A stretch of 64,000 bases of DNA from JAEMQF01 sp963850525 (GTDB taxonomy: Bacteria > Pseudomonadota > Gammaproteobacteria > Burkholderiales > Burkholderiaceae_C). The notes beneath the pieces were generated by a model that saw only the letters and a list, made by a program, of their open reading frames with translations, was not told where the DNA came from and searched no databases. Made by a program: the position numbers and the translations under genes. Below, in pieces: positions 15,913 to 28,793 of this stretch. Where the stretch lies: positions 434,001 through 498,000 of the forward strand of contig CAWKLQ010000012.1 of NCBI GenBank assembly GCA_963850525.1, read 5' to 3'. The stretch's first letter is position 1. Each line of letters starts with the position of its first letter.

Positions 15913-16307
15913 AGGCACGCGGTCCCTACGTTCGCCCCATGCAGGGCTGGTGGCGGCGCGATCCGTTTTTCATGCGCTACATGGTGCGTGAGGCGACGGC
16001 GCTTGCGGTGGCGGTCTACGCGCTGGTTCTGACTGCCGGCGTGGTCTGCCTGGCCCGCGGCGAAGCCGCCTGGAACGCCTGGCTTGCCATGCTGCAAACG
16101 CCCGCCTCGCTGCTGCTGCACGCGCTGCTGTTGATCGGCATGGCGGTGCATGCCAAGAGTTGGTTCGAGATCATGCCCAAGACGATGCCGATGCTGTTCG
16201 TTCGCGGCCGGCGCGTGAACGCGACGACGATCACGCGCGCCGGCTGGCTCGCGGTGGCGCTTTCGTCGATCGCGCTTCTTGTGCTGGTCGGATGGTGGCA
16301 CTCGTGA
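15909..16307 (+). CDS. frdC: Fumarate reductase membrane anchor subunit C
   Basis: A 132-residue protein with three hydrophobic segments. The start of the first (YMVREATALAV) matches E. coli FrdC, including the glutamate (E28 here, E29 in E. coli) implicated in quinone chemistry. With FrdD it anchors FrdAB and holds the quinol site. It overlaps frdB by 4 nt and frdD by up to 16 nt. Confidence 0.92.
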   Translation: MKARGPYVRPMQGWWRRDPFFMRYMVREATALAVAVYALVLTAGVVCLARGEAAWNAWLAMLQTPASLLLHALLLIGMAVHAKSWFEIMPKTMPMLFVRGRRVNATTITRAGWLAVALSSIALLVLVGWWHS

Positions 16308-16660
16308 AACGCTCCAACGCACCCGTCTTCTGGCTGCTGTTCGGTGCGGGCGGCATGCTGGCGGCGCTGCTCGGGACGATGCTGGTGTTCATCACCGGGA
16401 TCGCCGCGCCGCTGGGCTGGCCACCCGCGGCGAATCCAATGTCGTATTCGCGCATGCTCGCCTTCGCGTTGCATCCCGCCGGCAAGGGTGTCCTGTTCGT
16501 CGTGATCGCGCTGTTTGCCTGGCACGCGGCACACCGCCTGCTGCACAGCCTGCACGATCTGGGCATCCCCAAGAGCGCCGCCGCCAAACTCGCCTGTTAC
16601 GGCGCGGCGCTGGGAGTCACGCTGGTCGTCGCTGCTGGATTGCTATCGGTCGGGTTCTGA
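16292..16660 (+). CDS. frdD: Fumarate reductase membrane anchor subunit D
   Basis: A 122-residue protein with three membrane segments. Its opening KRSNAPVFWLLFGAGGM closely matches E. coli FrdD (KRSDEPVFWGLFGAGGM). The ATG at 16292 is chosen; a GTG at 16304 that overlaps the frdC stop as GTGA is equally plausible. It completes the Frd complex and closes the + strand unit that began at 5459. A four-subunit Frd with separate C and D anchors is the enterobacterial-type arrangement. Confidence 0.92.
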   Translation: MVALVKRSNAPVFWLLFGAGGMLAALLGTMLVFITGIAAPLGWPPAANPMSYSRMLAFALHPAGKGVLFVVIALFAWHAAHRLLHSLHDLGIPKSAAAKLACYGAALGVTLVVAAGLLSVGF

Positions 16661-16701
16661 TCGGCCGATCGAGCCAGCGCGGCTTGCGTGCGCGCGCCGC
16701 G
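16659..16701. terminator. Possible stem-loops between convergent genes
   Basis: A 12-bp palindrome GATCGGCCGATC (16659-16670) overlaps the frdD stop. A second stem, CGCGGC (16678-16683) with GCCGCG (16696-16701), follows. No T-run is present, so intrinsic termination is doubtful, but no other terminator is seen between frdD and the convergent helicase gene. Confidence 0.25.
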
Positions 16702-16707
16702 ACGGCC

Positions 16708-21192
<4,485 letters not shown>

Positions 21193-21268
21193 GGGCGATC
21201 GTCGGGATGCGGCGTGAAATGCATGAGCCTACCCGATGCGCATGACGCCATCGGCTATTCTGCTGCGC

Positions 21269-22885
21269 ATGCCGAATCCTCAAGCCGCGCCCGTGCTCGA
21301 CGTTCTGATTGTCGGCGCCGGCTTCGCCGGCCTGTACATGCTGTACGAAGCGCGGCGCACGGGCCTGAGCACACTCGTCGTCGAAGCCAGTGACAGCGTG
21401 GGCGGCACCTGGTACCAGAACCGCTACCCCGGTGCACGCGTCGACATTCCGAGCCTGGAGTATTCCTTCGGCTTCGACGATGCGCTGCAGCAGGAATGGC
21501 GCTGGAGCGAGCGCTACGCGTCGCAGCCCGAACTGCTGCGCTACGCGAATCACGTCGCCGACCGCTTTGGCTTGCGCGACGGGATTGTCTTCAATGCGCG
21601 CGTCACGAGCCTGGCGTTCGACGAGGCCGCCTCGATCTGGCGGGTTCGTGGCGCAAACGGCGAGTCCTGGTCGGCCAGATTCGTCGTGATGGCGAGCGGC
21701 CCGCTGTCGTCGCCCAATACGCCGCAGTTCCCGGGGCTCGAGAGTTTTGCCGGGCCGGTGTATCACACGGCGAAGTGGCCGCACCAGCCGGTGGACTTCT
21801 CCGGCCAGCGTGTCGCGATCGTCGGCACGGGTTCGTCGGCGGTGCAGGCGATTCCGCTCATCGCGCAGCAGGCGCGCGAACTCACGGTGTTCCAACGCAC
21901 TGCCGCGTACACGGTGCCTGCGCACAACGGCCCGCTCGACCCTGCGTATGAAACGCGCATCAAGGCCGATTACGCAGGCTTTCGCGCACGCAACAGCCGC
22001 ATGCGCGCAGGCATCGGCTCTGAGTGGCCGCCGGTGCAGCCCTCGGCGCTGGCGGTGGACGCGAGCACGCGCGACGCCACCTACGAGGAGCGCTGGCGCA
22101 TCGGCGGCTTCAGCCTGCTCGGCGCGTTTTCCGACACGATGATCGACCCGCGCGCCAACGCGCTGGCGGCGGAGTTTGTGCGCAACAAGATCCGTGCTGC
22201 AGTGACGGATCCACGGGTCGCCGAGCTGCTGTGCCCCACGCACACGTTGGGCTGCAAGCGGCTGTGCGTCGACACCGGTTACTACGAAACCTTCAACCGC
22301 AGCAACGTGCGGCTCGTCGACGTGAGTGACGCCAGCGCCGACGCCATCGTCGCGATCACGCCGCGCGGAGTGCGTACGAAGGCACGCGAATTCGACGTCG
22401 ACGCCCTGGTGCTCGCTACCGGCTTCGACGCGATGACGGGCACCCTGATGCGCCTGGACCTGCGCGGCCGCGGCGGTGTGACGATCCAGGACAAATGGCG
22501 CGCCGGGCCGCACACCTACCTGGGCCTGATGGTCGCCGGCTTCCCGAATCTCTTCAACGTCGTCGGGCCCGGTTGCCCCGCAGCGTTCACGAACGTGATC
22601 CTGTCGATCGAGCAGCATGTGAACTGGATCGCGCAGTGCATCGCCGCTGTTCGGGGCCGCGGCCGGCAGACGATCGAAGCGACGCCGGCCGCTGAAGCGG
22701 CGTGGGTGGAACACGTCAACGCCATCGCGCAGGCCACGCTCTACCTGAGCTGCAACTCCTGGTACCTCGGCGCCAACATCCCCGGCAAGCCACGAATGTT
22801 CATGCCCTTGCTCGGCTTCCCGCCCTACGCCGACAAATGCGCCGAAGTTGCGCGCAACGGCTATGAGGGGTTCGCGTTGGCTTGA
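21269..22885 (+). CDS. Flavin-binding monooxygenase, Baeyer-Villiger type
   Basis: This 538-residue protein has an N-terminal FAD Rossmann motif (VLIVGAGFAGLYML), the substrate-side NRYPGARVD segment and a second Rossmann motif for NADPH (VAIVGTGSSAVQ). Between them is the Baeyer-Villiger fingerprint F-x-G-x-x-x-H-x-x-x-W-P, here FAGPVYHTAKWP. Family enzymes insert oxygen next to a ketone using NADPH and O2. The substrate cannot be predicted. The start at 21269 is chosen because the conserved region follows directly; an in-frame ATG at 21236 exists. Confidence 0.88.
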   Translation: MPNPQAAPVLDVLIVGAGFAGLYMLYEARRTGLSTLVVEASDSVGGTWYQNRYPGARVDIPSLEYSFGFDDALQQEWRWSERYASQPELLRYANHVADRFGLRDGIVFNARVTSLAFDEAASIWRVRGANGESWSARFVVMASGPLSSPNTPQFPGLESFAGPVYHTAKWPHQPVDFSGQRVAIVGTGSSAVQAIPLIAQQARELTVFQRTAAYTVPAHNGPLDPAYETRIKADYAGFRARNSRMRAGIGSEWPPVQPSALAVDASTRDATYEERWRIGGFSLLGAFSDTMIDPRANALAAEFVRNKIRAAVTDPRVAELLCPTHTLGCKRLCVDTGYYETFNRSNVRLVDVSDASADAIVAITPRGVRTKAREFDVDALVLATGFDAMTGTLMRLDLRGRGGVTIQDKWRAGPHTYLGLMVAGFPNLFNVVGPGCPAAFTNVILSIEQHVNWIAQCIAAVRGRGRQTIEATPAAEAAWVEHVNAIAQATLYLSCNSWYLGANIPGKPRMFMPLLGFPPYADKCAEVARNGYEGFALA

Positions 22886-22895
22886 CGCCGGCCCG

Positions 22896-23408
22896 TCAAT
22901 ACGTGCCGATGTAGTCCTTCTTGCCCACCTCCACGCCGTTGTGGCGCAGGATTGCATACGCGTTGGTGACGTGGAAGAAGAAGTGCGGCAAGCCATAGTG
23001 CAGCAAGTACGCCTGGCCGGTGAAGCGCTTCTCCTTGGGCGTGCCGCCTTGCGTGATGATTTCGCGCGTCGCGCTGCCCTCGAACTGCTGCGGCTTCAGG
23101 CTCTCGACGAAAGCCAGCGTCTTGGCAACGCGCGCGCGCAAGTCGGCAAAGCTTGTCTCGTTGTCTTCGAAGCTCGGCACGTCGACACCGGCCAGGCGCG
23201 CCGAAACGCTCTTCGCGAAGTCGCACGCCACTTGCACCTGGCGCAGCAAATGGAACATGTCCGGGTACAGGCGCGCGTGCAAGAGCGCCATCGGCTCGAT
23301 CTTGCGCGCGCTGGCGTGTTCCTCGGCCTTGCCGAGCACGCCGCTCAGGCTGCCGAGCATTTGTTTGAAGACGGGAACCGCCGTGTCGTACAGAGAGGAT
23401 GAGGTCAT
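22896..23408 (-). CDS. DUF1993 family protein
   Basis: A 170-residue protein. It reads as a four-helix DinB-like bundle: LHARLYPDMFHLLRQVQVACDFAK, then VPSFEDNETSFADLRARV, and HFFFHVTNAYAILRHNGVEVGKKDY at the end. These segments are characteristic of the DUF1993 family, whose function is unknown. The start at 23408 follows family length. It lies downstream of the TOPRIM/ATPase pair on the same strand with an 84-nt gap, and its stop faces the monooxygenase stop. Confidence 0.8.
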   Translation of the reverse strand: MTSSSLYDTAVPVFKQMLGSLSGVLGKAEEHASARKIEPMALLHARLYPDMFHLLRQVQVACDFAKSVSARLAGVDVPSFEDNETSFADLRARVAKTLAFVESLKPQQFEGSATREIITQGGTPKEKRFTGQAYLLHYGLPHFFFHVTNAYAILRHNGVEVGKKDYIGTY

Positions 23409-23492
23409 GGGAGCTTTCGGGTAAGTGCGCAAATCGCGCTGGCTCGGATATTGGAACATCCGCCAAGGCTGCCGCGTTGCAAGCCATTGAAA

Positions 23493-24137
23493 TCACTGCA
23501 CCAGGCGCCGCAATCCATCCCGGAACTTGCAGAAGCTCGGCGACCTGTTTTGCTCGACGTCCATCATCGGACCGATCCGCTCTGCCCAGCCATGTTTGAT
23601 TTGCCCAGGCAAGGGCCAGCCGGCTTTCTGGATGGCAGCGTGGCCACCTGGCTGCACGGCGTCGGCCAGCAACTCCCACGTGCCGCACACGGTGTCTTGG
23701 CGGTAACGCCGCAGTACATCCCGCTTGGCTCTGGGAAAAGCGGCGAGCAGGGCCTGTCGATCCCCCAGGTACCAAGCTTCCATCTCTTCGATCGCCAGTC
23801 GGAACAATGCGTGCGGTGCGGGCTGGCATCGCGACAGCAGAGTCTTCAACTCCTTCAGGAAGGTTTTGCAATCGCGTCGGTCGCTGTCCAGCAAAACCAC
23901 AACGGCATCGACGCCCGGCGTCTTGCCATAGCCGGCAAGCAGGCGCGGCAATCGAGCGAGCAGCGCCCGCTTGGCTGGGTCTGACTTGGCGGAGAGGCCG
24001 GCCGGCAGGCGGCCGATGCCCTTGTACGGGTGCAGCCGCCATGTGTGCGGCGCACCCTGTTCTCCGATGACGTGCGGCAACAGAGTTTCGAGCAGTCGGG
24101 CCCCTGAAGTGTCTTCGACGAGCACCTCGATATGCAT
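23493..24137 (-). CDS. DUF4276-like/TOPRIM-type protein, partner of an AAA ATPase
   Basis: A 214-residue protein beginning MHIEVLVEDTSGARLLE, a TOPRIM-like opening in which the Glu of VED is the candidate metal ligand. It has a D-S-D motif in VVVLLDSDRRDC near residue 83, the second TOPRIM signature, and a conserved Glu-rich helix (IEEMEAWYLGD). It begins 2 nt after the stop of the AAA ATPase gene, so they form a two-gene operon. Pairs of SMC/RecF-like ATPases with TOPRIM nucleases (OLD class, Gabija GajA, RloAB-like) act in phage defence. Nuclease activity is inferred. Confidence 0.7.
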   Translation of the reverse strand: MHIEVLVEDTSGARLLETLLPHVIGEQGAPHTWRLHPYKGIGRLPAGLSAKSDPAKRALLARLPRLLAGYGKTPGVDAVVVLLDSDRRDCKTFLKELKTLLSRCQPAPHALFRLAIEEMEAWYLGDRQALLAAFPRAKRDVLRRYRQDTVCGTWELLADAVQPGGHAAIQKAGWPLPGQIKHGWAERIGPMMDVEQNRSPSFCKFRDGLRRLVQ

Positions 24138-24139
24138 GC

Positions 24140-25372
24140 TCAGCTCGCATCCAGGTAGTCGCTATACCAAAGCCCACCAAGCGGAAGCCCTTCGTTCACG
24201 AGGTTTTGGACAAGGGTGAGATCGGACACGCGGCGAATTGTCGAGAAGCCATCCGCTGCCTTTTCGAGAATCCACACCTCCCTGGGCGAGAGCGCATCGA
24301 CGAAGTGCGGCTGGTGAGTCGTCACGAAGACCTGCGGTGCATTTCTCTTGCCGGTGGCATGGCTGCGCAATTCGCGCGCCAATGAGTCGAGCAGGCCGTG
24401 ATAGAGGCCGTTCTCGGGTTCCTCGATGCAGATGAACGGCGGCGGCTCCGGGTCCTCCATCAGAAGCAGGTAGGCAAAAATCTTCAGCGTGCCGTCGGAC
24501 ATCTGCCCCGCGTAGAACGGATCGGCAAACGCCCCGTCGTTGAATTGCAGCAGGACGCGCTTGTCTTCGGTGACGATGGCCTTGATGCCCTGAATGCCCG
24601 GAATCTTGCCGGCGATTCGCGCGAGGATCGACTTGAATCGATCCTTGTGTTCGCGTTCCATGTACTGGACCACGTTGCCGATGTTGTCGCCATGGATGTT
24701 GAGGTGCCGTTGCGCGCCGGCGGACGGAATCGAACGGGCCGCGTCCGGGTGGAAATACGACAAGTACCAACCCTTGAGAAAGTCCCGAAAGCGTTTGATG
24801 CGCGGGTGTTCTTTGAGCGTTCCCAGGGTGGCAATGCCCAACTGCCGCAAGTCGGTGAGTTCAACTTCCTCCTGTGCGGAGTCCTCTTCCGAATCTTCGG
24901 CTTCCACGGCCTCCTCCCCCGCCCACACCTTGCCCTTGCCATGGTCCAGGCGCAAGAAGGGAAAAGGCCTTCCATACTTCTGCAGTTTGCGACGCTGCTT
25001 CAACACCTCAGACTGCACGAAGGGGCGGCCGCTGCGGTCCAGATTGATGGCGAGTTCGTACGTGATCGGCCGTTCTCCCTTGGCCTCCCGGTAGTAGATC
25101 TCGAACTGGATGGCCTCGCTCGTTCCCAGCGAGCGCATTCGCTCGAAGCCGCCACGTTGTTTGTCGTCGCAGGCAGACTCCACGTCGGTCGATAGGCAAT
25201 CGGCGACAAAGCCGAAGGCATCGAAAAGGGTGCTCTTGCCCGCGCCGTTCTTGCCGATCACCACAGTGAACGGCGTCAGCGGCTCGCCCTGCTGTTGCGT
25301 GGACAGTTTCCCCAGCGTCACGTCGCGCAGCGCGCGGTAGTTGCGAACGCGAAAACCCTCGATCAGCGCCAT
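24140..25372 (-). CDS. RecF/SMC-like AAA ATPase (AAA_21 type), putative defence ATPase
   Basis: A 410-residue ABC-type ATPase. Walker A is GKNGAGKST (about 40-48). An ABC signature-like segment (GQMSDGTLKIFAYLLLM) and a Walker B with catalytic Glu (PPFICIEEPENGLYH) are present, and the H-loop lies in VFVTTHQPHFVDAL. A charged Glu/Asp stretch (about 140-165) lies in the helical insertion. The architecture matches overcoming-lysogenisation-defect-type ATPases. The partner TOPRIM-like gene follows after 2 nt. Slightly lower GC and more Lys/Glu than neighbours suggest horizontal acquisition. Confidence 0.82.
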   Translation of the reverse strand: MALIEGFRVRNYRALRDVTLGKLSTQQQGEPLTPFTVVIGKNGAGKSTLFDAFGFVADCLSTDVESACDDKQRGGFERMRSLGTSEAIQFEIYYREAKGERPITYELAINLDRSGRPFVQSEVLKQRRKLQKYGRPFPFLRLDHGKGKVWAGEEAVEAEDSEEDSAQEEVELTDLRQLGIATLGTLKEHPRIKRFRDFLKGWYLSYFHPDAARSIPSAGAQRHLNIHGDNIGNVVQYMEREHKDRFKSILARIAGKIPGIQGIKAIVTEDKRVLLQFNDGAFADPFYAGQMSDGTLKIFAYLLLMEDPEPPPFICIEEPENGLYHGLLDSLARELRSHATGKRNAPQVFVTTHQPHFVDALSPREVWILEKAADGFSTIRRVSDLTLVQNLVNEGLPLGGLWYSDYLDAS

Positions 25373-25550
25373 GTTGTCTTCCTCTGAGCCGCGCTCATTC
25401 TTCTATGCCATTAAACATTCGCCGACTGACAAGCATTCTCGCCAGTTTTCACCTTGAACTCTCAGGGGCCGTCGCGACCAGTATGCACGCGCCTCGATTC
25501 AATCGGAGCAGGCGGGACGCTCTGGTTCTTCGACAGACAATCCCCCGATG

Positions 25551-27633
25551 GTGCGTCTCGAAGCAAAGGCTCGACTGAACCCGAAGGGGGAAGGAAGTGC
25601 TGCTGCATGCTGCGCCAGTCCAACGGGTGAGAGTCCCGTCCCGGTAGGCGTCGGTGCGCCGGGTAGCAGACCCCAGGCAGTGGAGGGAGACCTCCATGCC
25701 CGAGCGGGGCGTCAAAAGCCCGTGAGGCGGCGCGAGCCGCGCAGCGGGGAGCAAGCACGCGGGCCGCAACATGAAGTGAAGCCTGCAGCCTCGACAGATT
25801 TACAACCCGCAGGCCGAGCCGCTCATTTCACGGCGAAGGCAACACCGCTGGCGCAAGAACCGAAGCGCGCTGGGGGCTGCGGCGGGGTATGGGGCGCAGC
25901 ACGCGTGCAAGGACTGGAGCGGAACGTGAGAGGCCCGTCTGCGCGGCCCTTGTCAGGGCAGATGAGCTCGTATAAGCCCAAGGCGAAGTCGAGTCGTGCG
26001 CAGCGGGAGTCCGAGGGGATCGTAGTACCGGACGGGGCGGCGCCAGCCGTGCCGACGAAGGCCGTGCGGCATAACGCGGCTGGAGGGAAGGGTCCTTGCG
26101 GTGGTCATGCTGATGGAGCGGGTAAGCGCGAGGGAATGGCCGGCCAGACCGGACCTAACGACCCCGTCGAGCGGGATTCGAAAGAAGACGGGTCGAGCGA
26201 CAAAGTGCGACAACTGCAAAGGCAGCTCTGGGCCGCAGCCAAGCGGGCACCGGGAAGGCGCTTCCATGCGTTGTACGGCCAGATGTGCAGGGATGACATC
26301 CTGCACGAGGCGTGGAAGCGAGTGCGCCGCAACAAGGGCGCAGCGGGCGTTGATCGGGTGACGATCGGCGAAGTCGAGCAGTACGGAGTCCGGCGCTTCC
26401 TGCAAGAGCTGGGCGCGGTGCTGCGCGCGGGCGAGTACGGTGCGCAGGTCGTGCGGCGCGCCTACATTCCAAAGGCAGACGGGGCCAAGCGGCCTCTGGG
26501 CATCCCGACGGTGCGAGACCGGGTGGTGCAGATGGCGGCCAAGCTGGTGTTGGAGCCGATCTACGAGGCGGACTTCGGGCCGTGCTCGTACGGGTTCCGG
26601 CCCAGGCGCAGTGCGCAGATGGCGTTGCAGCGGCTGAGGCTTCTGGGCAACGCGGGCGCGGATCACGTGCTGGACGCCGACATCGAGAACTACTTTGGCA
26701 GTATCGCGCACGACAAGCTGCTCACCCTGGTGGGCCAGCGGGTCAGCGACCGGAAGATGCTCAAGCTGGTACGGCAATGGCTGCAGGCCGGGGTGATGGA
26801 AGACGGGGTGGTGAGCCATCCGGTGGCGGGCACGCCGCAGGGTGGAGTGATCTCGCCACTGCTGTCAAACATCTACCTGCATGTGCTGGATCGGGTGTGG
26901 GCCAAACATGGGGCGCACCTGGGAGAGTTGGTGCGGTATGCGGACGACTTCGTGGTGATGTGCCGCACGGCGCAGGGCTGCGAGGAGGCGCAAGGCCGCA
27001 TCGAGCATGTGTTGGGCCGACTGGGTCTGAAGCTGCATCCGAAGAAGACGCGGCGCGTGGTGCTGACGCAAGGCCGGGAGGGCTTCGACTTCCTGGGCTG
27101 CCATCTGCACAAGCGCATGAGCGGACGGATGTGGCAGCAAAAGGGCCTGAAGCGCTACTACCTGCAGAACTGGCCGGGCCGCAAGGCGATGAACCGTGTG
27201 CGAGACCGAGTGCGGGAGCTGACCCCGCGCCGACGCTGTCACCAGGACGTGCGAAGCGTGATCGCCGAGCTCAACCCGGTGCTGCGCGGCTGGGGACAGT
27301 ACTTCCAAACGGGCAACGCAGCCAACCACTTCATCGACGTGGACGCCTACGTCGTGAAGAGGCTGAAAAGCCTGCGGCTCAAGCGCGCTGGGCGCAACTT
27401 GCGAGCGGGCCAGGCCCAACGCTGGGATCGCGACTACTTCGAAAGCCTTGGATTGCATCGCCTGCGCGGGACGATCCGCTACCCGGGCAAACCTCCTGGC
27501 AACGGGAGGCCTGCGTAATGCTGCGAGCCGACAGACCACTGGTAAGCCGTGTGCGGGAAATCCGCATGCACGGTTTGAACGGGGGTGTTGGCTCTGTTAT
27601 CGACCTTCGGGCCTGAAACGGGCCAACATCTAC
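25551..27633 (+). mobile_element. Group II intron with reverse transcriptase/maturase
   Basis: The 5' end GTGCG at 25551 fits the GUGYG consensus. Domain V is recognisable at about 27544-27577, with the AGCCGTGTGCGGGAAA core and its complementary strand. A domain VI stem pairs GGTGTTGGC (27584-27592) with GCCAACAT (27622-27629), and the element ends in an AY dinucleotide (AC at 27632-27633). The maturase gene occupies domain IV. The intron inserts 2 nt before the ATG of the RsmH paralogue, in the same orientation. The 3' boundary is placed by consensus and could shift by one or two bases. Confidence 0.88.
25962..27518 (+). CDS. ltrA: Group II intron reverse transcriptase/maturase
   Basis: A 518-residue LtrA-type protein. 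The RT core carries RAYIPKADGAKRPLGIPTVRDR, the palm motif YADD in LVRYADDFVVM, and GTPQGGVISPLLSNIYL. The maturase domain follows (GWGQYFQTGNAANHF). No C-terminal HNH endonuclease is seen, so retrohoming would rely on target nicking by other means. The start at 25962 is chosen to exclude domain I-III RNA sequence; the frame is open further upstream to 25548. Splicing and reverse transcription are family functions. Confidence 0.9.
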   Translation: MSSYKPKAKSSRAQRESEGIVVPDGAAPAVPTKAVRHNAAGGKGPCGGHADGAGKREGMAGQTGPNDPVERDSKEDGSSDKVRQLQRQLWAAAKRAPGRRFHALYGQMCRDDILHEAWKRVRRNKGAAGVDRVTIGEVEQYGVRRFLQELGAVLRAGEYGAQVVRRAYIPKADGAKRPLGIPTVRDRVVQMAAKLVLEPIYEADFGPCSYGFRPRRSAQMALQRLRLLGNAGADHVLDADIENYFGSIAHDKLLTLVGQRVSDRKMLKLVRQWLQAGVMEDGVVSHPVAGTPQGGVISPLLSNIYLHVLDRVWAKHGAHLGELVRYADDFVVMCRTAQGCEEAQGRIEHVLGRLGLKLHPKKTRRVVLTQGREGFDFLGCHLHKRMSGRMWQQKGLKRYYLQNWPGRKAMNRVRDRVRELTPRRRCHQDVRSVIAELNPVLRGWGQYFQTGNAANHFIDVDAYVVKRLKSLRLKRAGRNLRAGQAQRWDRDYFESLGLHRLRGTIRYPGKPPGNGRPA

Positions 27634-27635
27634 CA

Positions 27636-28691
27636 ATGACCGACGCCGCACCCCCCCACCAGCGCCGCGCGCGCTACAAGGGAACGCACCCGCGCCGCTT
27701 CGAAGAAAAGTACAAGGAACTCGACCCTTCGCGCCACGCCGACGAGCTGCAAAAAGTGATGCAGCGCGGTCAGACGCCGGCGGGAATGCACCGGCCGATT
27801 TGCGTCGCCGAGATCGTCGACATCCTGAATCCGCAGCCGGGCGACGTGGGCCTCGACGCGACGCTCGGCTACGGCGGCCACGCGCAAGCGCTGCTGGCGC
27901 GCCTGCGGCCGGGGGGGCGCCTGTTCGGCATCGACGTCGATCCGCACGAGCTGCCGCGCACCCAGACGCGGCTGCTCGCGCTGGGCTTCGATGCGGCGGC
28001 GTTGACGCTGCGGCGCCTGAATTTTGGCGACGTGCGAACTTTGCTGCCTGAGGCGGGTGGCGGGTTTGACTTCGTCCTTGCCGATCTCGGCGTGTCGTCG
28101 ATGCAAATCGACAACCCGGCGCGCGGTTTTACTTTCAAGGCCGACGGGCCGCTGGACTTGCGCCTGGACCCGAGCCAAGGCGCGACGGCCAGTGACCTGC
28201 TGCTATCGGTGACGCGCCCACAATTGCGCGAGCTGCTCGTCGAGAACGCCGACGAGCCGCACGCCGTGGCGCTGGCGGCTGCGCTGCAAGGCCAATACAT
28301 CGAAACGACGACGCAGCTCGCGGCGCGCGTGCGCGATGCGCTGCGTACCGTTCTCGGCCCCAAGATGCCCAAGGACGAGCGCGACGCGGAGATCAAGAAG
28401 ACGCTGCAGCGCACCTTTCAGGCGCTGCGCATTGCCGTGAACGATGAATTCGCCGTGCTCGATCGCTTTCTGGAAGCACTGCCCGATTGCCTGAAACCCG
28501 GCGGGCGCGTCGCGATCCTGAGTTTTCACTCCGGCGAAGACCGGCGCGTGAAGAAGGCGTTTCAGGCGGGCGAGCGTGTGGGCGTGTATGCGCGTGTCGC
28601 GCCTGAGCTGCTGCGGCCCGGCCTTGGGGAGCAGCACGCGAACCCGCGCGCCAGATCTGCGAAGTTGCGTTGGGCAGTGAAGGCCGCGTAA
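27636..28691 (+). CDS. RsmH/MraW-family rRNA methyltransferase paralogue
   Basis: This 351-residue protein has the MraW signatures: MHRPICVAEIVDIL, LDATLGYGGHAQALL (SAM motif), FDFVLADLGVSSMQID, FQALRIAVNDEF and ILSFHSGEDRRVKKAF. RsmH N4-methylates C1402 of 16S rRNA. This copy is outside a dcw cluster and carries an extra basic N-terminus (RRARYKGTHPRRFEEKYKEL, about 10-30) not found in canonical RsmH, so it may be a specialised second copy. The group II intron sits directly before its ATG and removes any native Shine-Dalgarno sequence unless spliced. Confidence 0.85.
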   Translation: MTDAAPPHQRRARYKGTHPRRFEEKYKELDPSRHADELQKVMQRGQTPAGMHRPICVAEIVDILNPQPGDVGLDATLGYGGHAQALLARLRPGGRLFGIDVDPHELPRTQTRLLALGFDAAALTLRRLNFGDVRTLLPEAGGGFDFVLADLGVSSMQIDNPARGFTFKADGPLDLRLDPSQGATASDLLLSVTRPQLRELLVENADEPHAVALAAALQGQYIETTTQLAARVRDALRTVLGPKMPKDERDAEIKKTLQRTFQALRIAVNDEFAVLDRFLEALPDCLKPGGRVAILSFHSGEDRRVKKAFQAGERVGVYARVAPELLRPGLGEQHANPRARSAKLRWAVKAA

Positions 28692-28793
28692 GGCGCGACG
28701 CTGCGGGCTTGGCGGCGAGCTGGCCTCGTCCATGCTCGCGCACCGTCGTCCCGACCCCGTGTCAAGCACAGGGCCGGCATCCACCGTCTGCGC

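Noticed and set aside
25548..25961. Coding sequence for the N-terminal 138 residues of the maturase frame
   Set aside because: This stretch corresponds to the RNA domains of the group II intron; the RT protein most likely begins at 25962.
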